A stretch of DNA of 64,000 bases. Origin: Pygmaiobacter massiliensis (GTDB lineage: Bacteria; Bacillota; Clostridia; Oscillospirales; Ruminococcaceae). Position 1 is the stretch's first letter; every line of letters starts with the position of its first letter. Made by a program: the position numbers and the translations under genes. The stretch spans positions 947,166-1,011,165 of the forward strand of contig NZ_OAML01000003.1 in NCBI RefSeq assembly GCF_900199435.1, written 5' to 3'. Shown one piece after another: positions 58,459 to 64,000 of the stretch. The notes below the pieces were generated by a model that saw nothing but the letters and a program-made list of their open reading frames with translations, did not search any database and had not been told where the DNA came from.

Positions 58459-58775
58459 ACAAATGAGTGCTTAGCTATAATAGCATATACAATATGGCTT
58501 TGTCAACAGCTTTGTCCCATTTTTTTCAAACTTTTGATGAAACCATTGAAGAAGAGAAGCACAACAAATTTATTATTTGGCAAGTAAAAGATTTCTATTC
58601 ACTTTTCCATAAATTGGAAAAGTATAGTTTAAAACGGTGTCTGGAGTGGCTTTGCCCAAATCATATAAAACCTCGCTATTTTTACAAAAAGCCCTGAAAA
58701 ATATTCTTAAATGGCTGTTATTTTAAATTTATATCGTATATAATAAAAGACAATGCTTTGAAAAGGTGGGATACT
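58459..58775. other. Gene-free interval with candidate promoter
   Basis: There is no credible gene in this AT-rich 317-bp stretch between the tRNA pair and the flavin reductase gene. A TATAAT at 58739-58744 lies 32 bp upstream of the reductase ATG and could be its -10 box. No matching -35 was clear. Confidence 0.3.
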
Positions 58776-59282
58776 ATGGCTTTTTGCGAAATTGCTTTTC
58801 GGGACTTAACAGAAAATCCGTTTTCTTTAATTGGTGACGACTGGATGTTGATTACCGCTGGTACCGAAGAAAAATGCAACACCATGACAGCCTCTTGGGG
58901 CGGGCTTGGCGTTTTGTGGAATACACCCGTGGCTTTCACCTTCATTCGTCCCCAGCGCTACACCAAAGAGTTTGTAGATGCACAGGAAGAATACTCGCTT
59001 TGCTTCTTTGAGGGCATGCATGATAAATTAGGCTATCTTGGCAAGGTGAGCGGGCGTGACGAGGATAAGATTGAAAAAGCAGGGCTCACTGTGGCGGTTG
59101 AGGATGGTGTTCCTTATTTTAAGGAAGCACGACTGGTGCTGTTTTGCCGCAAAAAATATCGGCAGCAGATGACACCTGAAGCGATGTTGGACTCTGACAT
59201 CATCGCAAAGTTTTATCCTCAAAATGATTTTCATGAAATGTATGTAGGCGAGGTTACGAAAATTCTGAAAAAGGAAGTATGA
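58776..59282 (+). CDS. Flavin reductase family protein
   Basis: A 168-residue FMN-binding split-barrel protein. PFSLIGDDWMLITAGTEEK, CNTMTASWGGLGVLWNTP and FTFIRPQRYTKEFVD are the conserved flavin-binding segments of the flavin-reductase/DIM6-NTAB family. The start is ATG 58776 behind AAAGGTGGG. The physiological partner is unknown. Members commonly reduce flavin or act as small flavoproteins in anaerobes. Confidence 0.92.
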   Translation: MAFCEIAFRDLTENPFSLIGDDWMLITAGTEEKCNTMTASWGGLGVLWNTPVAFTFIRPQRYTKEFVDAQEEYSLCFFEGMHDKLGYLGKVSGRDEDKIEKAGLTVAVEDGVPYFKEARLVLFCRKKYRQQMTPEAMLDSDIIAKFYPQNDFHEMYVGEVTKILKKEV

Positions 59283-59368
59283 GTGTCCCGGCACTTTAAT
59301 GCCGGGTATCCTCAAAGCGGACAAGCCTTACATATATAATAAGAACAGACCGAAAGGCTGGTTACAAG

Positions 59369-60157
59369 ATGGTACTTACAGTAGATATCGGAAATTCCAA
59401 CATTGTGCTCGGTGGTTATGTCGACGGGCAATTGTCCTTTTTTACGCGGTATGCGACCGAGTTGAAGATGGAGGCAGACCAATACGCTGTAGAACTCGGC
59501 GGACTTTTTAATCTACATGGGGTTGACCCTGCGCAGATTACGGATGTTGTAATTTCTTCGGTTGTGCCTGGTATTACCTCACTGGTGGCGGGTGCATTGA
59601 GCAGACTGATTGCAGCAGAACCTTTGTTTTTGATTCCCGGTAAAAGTAATACCGGACTAATAGTAGATATTGACAACCCGGCAGAGCTGGGGGCAGACCT
59701 GCTGGCTTGTGCCATTGCCGCAAAACAGCGTTTTCCGATGCCCTGCATTATTGTAGATATGGGCACTGCAACCAAGCTGACTGCAATGGACAAAAACGGC
59801 AATGTTTGCGGCGTGGCAATTATGCCTGGTGTGTTTATTTCGCAAGAGGCACTGAAATCGCGCACCAGCTTGCTGCGTGGCATTGAGCTCGAAGCTCCCA
59901 AGCATGCTATCGGACGCAATACCTCTGACTCTCTGAAGAGTGGCGCTGTATTTGGCAACGCTGCGATGATTGACGGCATGGTGCAGCGTTTTGAAGAAGA
60001 GCTGGGTCAGGTGGCAACTGTGGTTGGCACTGGTGGCATTGCGCGTAAAATTGTGGCATGTTGCCATACTAAAGAAGTGATCTATGAGCCGGAATTGCTG
60101 CTGGACGGCCTTTATCGGTTCTATCTGTTAAATAAAAAAGATACAGACCCCACCTAA
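59369..60157 (+). CDS. coaX: Type III pantothenate kinase
   Basis: A 262-residue enzyme for the first step of coenzyme A synthesis (pantothenate to 4'-phosphopantothenate). The acetate-kinase-fold motifs are visible: VDIGNSNIVLGGY (phosphate 1), GADLLACAIAA, VDMGTATKLTAM (phosphate 2), and VGTGGIARKI. The length is standard for CoaX, which is not feedback-inhibited by CoA. It starts at ATG 59369. It is followed 20 bp later by the cyclophilin gene. Confidence 0.95.
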   Translation: MVLTVDIGNSNIVLGGYVDGQLSFFTRYATELKMEADQYAVELGGLFNLHGVDPAQITDVVISSVVPGITSLVAGALSRLIAAEPLFLIPGKSNTGLIVDIDNPAELGADLLACAIAAKQRFPMPCIIVDMGTATKLTAMDKNGNVCGVAIMPGVFISQEALKSRTSLLRGIELEAPKHAIGRNTSDSLKSGAVFGNAAMIDGMVQRFEEELGQVATVVGTGGIARKIVACCHTKEVIYEPELLLDGLYRFYLLNKKDTDPT

Positions 60158-60177
60158 CAAACACAAAAGGAGAATGA

Positions 60178-60657
60178 ATGATGGTTGTAATTACAATGGA
60201 AAACGGCAAGGAAATTAAGCTGGAGCTGGATGCTGCTGCTGCACCGAAAACCGTAGAAAACTTTTTGAAACTGGTAAACGAGGGCTTCTATGACGGTCTC
60301 GGTTTCCACCGTATCATCCCCGGCTTTATGATTCAGGGCGGCTGCCCTCTGGGAACCGGCACCGGCGGCCCCGGCTACGGCATCGAAGGCGAGTTTGCCT
60401 CTAATGGACATCCCAACCCGATTAAGCATTCCCGCGGTGTGATTTCTATGGCACGCAGCATGATGCCGAACTCTGCTGGCAGCCAGTTCTTCATTATGCA
60501 TCAGGATGCTCCGCATCTGGACGGCGACTACGCTGCTTTTGGCCACGTGGTGGAAGGTATGGACGTTGTGGACGAAATCGCTGCGACCAAAACCGGATTT
60601 GGCGATAAACCGAAAAAAGCTCAGATCATGAAAACGGTGCGTGTGGTCGAGGCATAA
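60178..60657 (+). CDS. Peptidyl-prolyl isomerase, cyclophilin type
   Basis: A 159-residue cyclophilin. GLGFHRIIPGFMIQGGCPLG and NSAGSQFFIMHQDAPHLDG carry the catalytic Arg and substrate-binding Phe/Gln residues. It is a cytoplasmic protein with no signal peptide. It has the ribosome site AAAAGGAG. ATG 60181 is an equally good start. It is transcribed between coaX and the GtrA-like gene. Confidence 0.95.
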   Translation: MMVVITMENGKEIKLELDAAAAPKTVENFLKLVNEGFYDGLGFHRIIPGFMIQGGCPLGTGTGGPGYGIEGEFASNGHPNPIKHSRGVISMARSMMPNSAGSQFFIMHQDAPHLDGDYAAFGHVVEGMDVVDEIAATKTGFGDKPKKAQIMKTVRVVEA

Positions 60658-60658
60658 G

Positions 60659-61078
60659 ATGAAAAAGCTCGTTCGTTTTTTCTGTGACCGCAGTCTGGTC
60701 ATCTTTCTGATTATCGGCGGGCTGAACACCATCATTTCGATGGCGGGCAGTCAGCTGTTGCTCAATGCACTGGGATATTGGGGTTCCACCGCCCTGATGT
60801 TTACCCTGTGCAGCTTTACCAGCTTTTACTTTAACCGCAAATACAGTTTTGAAAGCAAAGCACCGCTGCTGCAAAGCGCGGTGCGGTTTGCGGCGGTAAT
60901 TGCCGGTTGCTACTTAATCAGCTTTGGTCTTTCGCATTGGCTGGTACCCACGGTACTTGATGCTTTGTCGCTGGGCCTGAGTGTGGAATGGAAAACCCGC
61001 ATTGCCATGTTGGTCGCACAGGTTATCTTTACCGGTTGCAACTATATTGGCCAGCGCCTTTGGGCTTTTAAAGAGTAA
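60659..61078 (+). CDS. GtrA-family membrane protein
   Basis: A 139-residue protein with four membrane helices. FLIIGGLNTIISMAGSQLLL and SFTSFYFNRKYSFESKAPL are the GtrA pattern (N-G-x-x-x-T, FxxNRxxxF). GtrA proteins help flip lipid-linked sugars in cell-surface polysaccharide synthesis. It starts at ATG 60659, 1 bp after the cyclophilin stop. Confidence 0.9.
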   Translation: MKKLVRFFCDRSLVIFLIIGGLNTIISMAGSQLLLNALGYWGSTALMFTLCSFTSFYFNRKYSFESKAPLLQSAVRFAAVIAGCYLISFGLSHWLVPTVLDALSLGLSVEWKTRIAMLVAQVIFTGCNYIGQRLWAFKE

Positions 61079-61089
61079 TAATAATAGAA

Positions 61090-61136
61090 CAAACACCCGC
61101 TTGCAAGCATTTTTGCAGGTGGGTGTTTTGTGTTTT
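61090..61136 (+). terminator. Terminator of coaX-cyclophilin-gtrA operon
   Basis: An ACAAACACCC(G)C-TTGCAA hairpin with GGGTGTTTTGTGTTTT on the plus strand. It ends the operon 12 bp after the GtrA-like gene. Confidence 0.75.
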
Positions 61137-61178
61137 GACTTATACAAAAAATAATAAAATATTTTACACAATATTATA

Positions 61179-61207
61179 TTGACAAACTATATTATATTGA
61201 ATATAAT
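61179..61207 (+). promoter_or_regulatory. Consensus promoter with PadR-type operator
   Basis: Perfect TTGACA (61179-61184) and TATAAT (61202-61207) boxes are spaced by 17 bp. The -10 lies inside the palindrome ATATTATAT-TGA-ATATAATAT. PadR proteins bind such AT-rich inverted repeats, and the first gene of the operon encodes a PadR regulator, so the promoter is probably self-regulated. Confidence 0.8.
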
Positions 61208-61256
61208 ATGTGCAGTGGTATAACATACACATGCAAAAAAGATGGAGGTGAATTGT

Positions 61257-61580
61257 GTGGCATTCACAACAGGCACAGCGATGATGGATGCAATCGTGCT
61301 TTCGGTAGTGGGCAAAGAGCCGGAAGGCACCTATGGTTACAAAATTACGCAAGATGTACGCAGCGTCATAGAAGTGTCAGAATCTACACTTTATCCGGTA
61401 TTGCGCAGGCTGCAAAAAGATGGTTGTTTGGAGACCTACGACCAGGAGTTTGGCGGGCGCAACCGTCGATATTATAAAATCACACCGGGTGGGACAGAGC
61501 GCTTACAAGCGCATCTTTGCGATTGGCAGGATTACAAGACGAAAATCGACCGGGTTTTTTATGGGGAGGAAGCAGAATGA
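61257..61580 (+). CDS. PadR-family transcriptional regulator
   Basis: A 107-residue winged-helix regulator. YGYKITQDVRSVIEVSESTL, YPVLRRLQKDGCLETY and GGRNRRYYKITPGGTERL give the PadR subfamily 1 pattern. The start is GTG 61257, because GGAGGTG sits 8 bp upstream. The ATG at 61242 overlaps that site. It precedes the DUF1700 gene (ATGA overlap), the usual PadR-DUF1700-DUF4097 order in Firmicutes. Confidence 0.93.
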   Translation: MAFTTGTAMMDAIVLSVVGKEPEGTYGYKITQDVRSVIEVSESTLYPVLRRLQKDGCLETYDQEFGGRNRRYYKITPGGTERLQAHLCDWQDYKTKIDRVFYGEEAE

Positions 61581-62215
61581 CGAAAAGGGACTTTTTGCTG
61601 GCGTTAAACGATGCGCTTGGCTCGATGACCGGCGATGAACGCAGCGCGGCCATCAAATACTACAGCGATTATATTGATGATGCAGGTCCAGAAAACCTGG
61701 AAAATGTTTTGCAGGAGCTGGGTTCTCCTGAGCAGGTAGCGGCCTCGATTTTGGCAGATGCGGATGCTGCCCAGCAGGCTGTAAACGGCGCAGCGGCGGC
61801 CGAAGCTTCTCGCACGATGCCGCCCCCAGCACCGCGTGCTCCCGGCGGGATGCCCGTTTGGGCATGGATACTGCTGATCTGCCTGTTATTCCCGGTTTGG
61901 CTGCCGATTTTGGCAACCCTGGGCGGCTTGCTGGTAGGCGCAATCGGCATAGGTATCGGATTTTTCGCTACAACCTTTGCTTTGCTAATTTGCGGCGTTG
62001 TACTCGTTTGTGTGGGCATTGTAACCGCATTTTCTGCCCCGCCGCTAGGGCTGCTCGTTATGGGCGTTGGCTGCATTGGGCTTAGCATTGGTGCGTTGTT
62101 CTGTATGGGATGCGTATTCCTTTGCCGCACAGTAATTCCTGCTACGGCACGTTTTGTCGGGCGGATATGCAGCAGAATTTTTCGCAGAAGACAGCCGAAA
62201 ACGGCACAGGGCTAA
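61577..62215 (+). CDS. DUF1700-family membrane protein
   Basis: A 212-residue protein. A cytoplasmic N-terminal DUF1700 helical domain (KRDFLLALNDALGSMTGDER, IKYYSDYIDDAG, VLQELGSPEQVAASI) is followed by an Ala/Pro-rich linker. The hydrophobic C-terminal half (WAWILLICLLFPVWLPIL and several more helices) sits in the membrane. The ATG overlaps the PadR stop. It works with the downstream DUF4097 protein, probably as an envelope-stress or homeostasis system. Confidence 0.9.
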   Translation: MTKRDFLLALNDALGSMTGDERSAAIKYYSDYIDDAGPENLENVLQELGSPEQVAASILADADAAQQAVNGAAAAEASRTMPPPAPRAPGGMPVWAWILLICLLFPVWLPILATLGGLLVGAIGIGIGFFATTFALLICGVVLVCVGIVTAFSAPPLGLLVMGVGCIGLSIGALFCMGCVFLCRTVIPATARFVGRICSRIFRRRQPKTAQG

Positions 62216-62239
62216 CTGAGCAGAAAGGGAAGGCTTTTT

Positions 62240-63175
62240 ATGAAGAATTTTTATAAGGTCATGGCAGGCCTGTGTGCTGGCTTGTTGGTGCTGGGTGTTC
62301 TGTTCTCGGTGCTCGCGGTGTACACAGGGGCCAGCAGATATGTGACGGCCGATGGTACAATAGAGGTGACGGATTACATCCGGCTGCCGGCTTACTGGCT
62401 GCAAGATAGATGGGAACAGGAACATGAGGTGCAGGTTCCCGAAACCCCGCAAAGCAACTCTGCCGGCGTGGTAGTAATTGAACCCGAGCACAATGGCGAT
62501 ACCGCTGTTTCGCAGCCGAATTCCGCAGCTGATGAAGTTTCCAGCGTCCCCGTTTTCCAAAAGGGGACCTACGAAATTCACAGCATTGACGCAGAGCTGG
62601 GCGCAGGTGAGTTTATTCTGCGCCACGGTGACGGGTTCGCCGTTACCAGCGAGCGTGGCGATGTGGGCAAAATCAATTCTTATGTCGAAAACGGCGTTTG
62701 GAAATTGGAAGGCCCCGACCACCTTGTCAATTTTGCTAAAACTTTGGGTCGCGTTACGATTACGGTGCCGAAAGACTTCTATGCGGAATCTCTGGAAATT
62801 GAACTGGGCGCCGGTAAAATGACGATAAAAGAGCTGACTGCCAAATACGCAAGTGTTTCCGTAGGTGCAGGCCAGATTGAGATGAAGGACTGCTACCTCG
62901 AATCCGCAGATTTGGAATGTGCCATGGGCGAACTGCTGTTTGACGGCACGCTGACTGGCAAAGGATCGATTGACTGCGGTATGGGCAATGTGGAAGTGTA
63001 CACCAAAGGAAATCCGCAGGACTATGGCTATAGCGTAGATTGTGGCATGGGCAATGTAGAAATTGCAGGCCACAAATACAGCGGCCTTGGCGCAGAGGCG
63101 GTACAAAATACCGGCGCCGCAAATTATTATGAGATTGATTGCGGCATGGGTAATGTGGAATTCCGCATCGGATAA
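62240..63175 (+). CDS. DUF4097-family envelope protein
   Basis: A 311-residue protein. An N-terminal membrane helix (LCAGLLVLGVLFSVLAVYTG) anchors a long beta-helix-like repeat region. The repeats are seen in YEIHSIDAELGAGEFIL, LEIELGAGKMTI, SVGAGQIEMKDC, and three copies of DCGMGNVE. DUF4097 (adhesin-like beta strand repeats) is the usual partner of DUF1700/PadR. The repeats suggest a surface or periplasmic-face beta-solenoid. Confidence 0.92.
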   Translation: MKNFYKVMAGLCAGLLVLGVLFSVLAVYTGASRYVTADGTIEVTDYIRLPAYWLQDRWEQEHEVQVPETPQSNSAGVVVIEPEHNGDTAVSQPNSAADEVSSVPVFQKGTYEIHSIDAELGAGEFILRHGDGFAVTSERGDVGKINSYVENGVWKLEGPDHLVNFAKTLGRVTITVPKDFYAESLEIELGAGKMTIKELTAKYASVSVGAGQIEMKDCYLESADLECAMGELLFDGTLTGKGSIDCGMGNVEVYTKGNPQDYGYSVDCGMGNVEIAGHKYSGLGAEAVQNTGAANYYEIDCGMGNVEFRIG

Positions 63176-63252
63176 AAGCGCTGCAGAAATTCGGCAGCGG
63201 ATACCTTAAAGCGTTTTAATGTAAATTATTGTTAAGAAAGGAACGATGACAA

Positions 63253-63441
63253 ATGGAACCGAAAAAACTGACAAAAGATCGCTCTCGTGCAATGCTGTGC
63301 GGCGTTTGCGCAGGCCTTGCAGAGTATGCAGGCATTGACGTTACCATCGTGCGACTGCTCACTGTGCTACTGGCGTTTACCAGCATTGGCCTGATTTTAT
63401 ATATCATTGCCGCCATCATTATGCCGGATAAAACTTATTAA
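63253..63441 (+). CDS. PspC-domain protein
   Basis: A 62-residue protein with the PspC pattern: KLTKDRSRAMLCGVCAGLAE, then a helix IVRLLTVLLAFTSIGLILYI and IAAIIMPDK. PspC proteins sense membrane stress. It starts at ATG 63253 with AAAGGA. It lies within the PadR operon. Confidence 0.93.
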   Translation: MEPKKLTKDRSRAMLCGVCAGLAEYAGIDVTIVRLLTVLLAFTSIGLILYIIAAIIMPDKTY

Positions 63442-63486
63442 CTGTTTTCAATCACCCTGTGATTAATTATGTGAGGAGAATATAAT

Positions 63487-64000
63487 ATGCGAAAAAGAAT
63501 TGGAAGCGTTTTGTGGGGCGTTGCCTTCATCATTGCCGGCTTGGGTTTTGCAGGTAACGCATTTGGCATCTGGGATTTTGACATCTTCTTTGATGGTTGG
63601 TGGACCCTGTTCATCATTATTCCGGCCATTATCAGTATGGTAGAGAACGGCCCCAATACCGGCAACAGTATCTGGCTGATTGTAGGCGGTGTGCTGCTGC
63701 TTTCCGCCCAGGATATTATTGACGGACGGATTGTTGGTAAGCTGTTCTTCCCGGTTATTCTGGTGTTGATTGGATTTTCCATCATTTTTGGTAACCGTGT
63801 GCGCCAGTCGGTGCCGCAAAGCGCATTTGCAAGCGTGCCTGTGGGCGGTGTGCCGGGGTATAACGCTATTTTCTCAGGCAACGATGTGCGCTGGCCGGCA
63901 GAGCAATTCACTGGCGCAAGCCTTTCCGCTGTGTTCGGCGGCGTTACGCTCGATCTGCGCAATGCAATTATTACAGAAGATGTCGTCATTAACAGCACCT
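63487..64000 (+). CDS. LiaF-like membrane protein (partial)
   Basis: The visible 171 residues hold a four-helix N-terminal membrane domain (GSVLWGVAFIIAGLGFAG, WWTLFIIIPAIISMV, IWLIVGGVLLLSAQD, LFFPVILVLIGFSIIFG). Then comes the start of a LiaF/DUF5668-type beta domain (GASLSAVFGGVTLDLRNA). It runs off the window at 64000. It closes the PadR/DUF1700/DUF4097/PspC cluster, which looks like an envelope-stress operon. Confidence 0.88.
   Translation, partial: MRKRIGSVLWGVAFIIAGLGFAGNAFGIWDFDIFFDGWWTLFIIIPAIISMVENGPNTGNSIWLIVGGVLLLSAQDIIDGRIVGKLFFPVILVLIGFSIIFGNRVRQSVPQSAFASVPVGGVPGYNAIFSGNDVRWPAEQFTGASLSAVFGGVTLDLRNAIITEDVVINST

Noticed and set aside
62045-63106. 353-residue minus-strand frame opposite the DUF4097 gene
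   Set aside because: It is antisense to a well-supported plus-strand gene with a good ribosome site. Its composition (Cys/His-rich low-complexity) is that of a shadow frame.

Overview
The window looks like the chromosome of an anaerobic low- to mid-GC Firmicute (Clostridia, probably an Oscillospiraceae/Ruminococcaceae-type gut bacterium). The evidence is strong AGGAGG ribosome sites, Firmicutes-type ABC sugar importers, a PadR/DUF1700/DUF4097/PspC/LiaF-like envelope cluster, type III pantothenate kinase, and phage and integrative-element genes of Clostridia type. No database search was possible. All family names come from motifs read in the translated sequence.

Layout. (1) 1-3.4 kb: a minus-strand sugar ABC importer operon (lipoprotein binding protein, two permeases, then the start of a probable glycosidase). 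(2) 3.5-5.0 kb: decayed DNA, including a frameshifted PHP-type hydrolase. (3) 5.0-12.3 kb: an AT-rich plus-strand defence island. It has a stand-alone OLD-like ATPase-TOPRIM protein, a Gabija-like pair (ATPase-TOPRIM nuclease plus UvrD-like helicase) and a PD-(D/E)XK nuclease. (4) 12.4-14.2 kb: two lipoproteins and a small membrane protein. (5) 14.4-23.7 kb: an integrative element with an XRE regulator, small and large serine recombinases, an amidoligase/glutamine-amidotransferase pair, excisionase-like HTH proteins and a Rep-like protein. (6) 24.6-58.25 kb: a complete siphovirus-type prophage in a tRNA-Ser(GCU) gene. It is bounded by a 26-bp direct repeat of the tRNA 3' end, and its tyrosine integrase sits beside the intact tRNA. 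(7) 58.2-64 kb: host genes.

The prophage has a normal plan. Rightward: repressor, ImmA protease, DEDDh exonuclease-BRCT protein and integrase. Leftward: early genes, a Rep-like protein, methyltransferase, cargo, terminase, portal, protease, capsid, connector and tail genes, tape measure, Dit, tail endopeptidase-like protein, fibre, endolysin and holin. A zeta-toxin-like gene lies just inside the left end.

The most striking feature is a compact tail-fibre shufflon at 29.3-30.3 kb. The fibre gene's C-terminal segment and three silent alternative segments each begin at a copy of the same ~17-bp site. Two copies point each way, and a tyrosine recombinase gene lies 49 bp away. Inversion between sites would swap the fibre tip in frame. 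Other notable items are a cargo cassette (NERD nuclease, Mrr-like nuclease, DUF3800-like protein) inside the packaging/replication interval, a textbook -1 slippery site in the tail chaperone gene, and the composite OLD/Gabija island.
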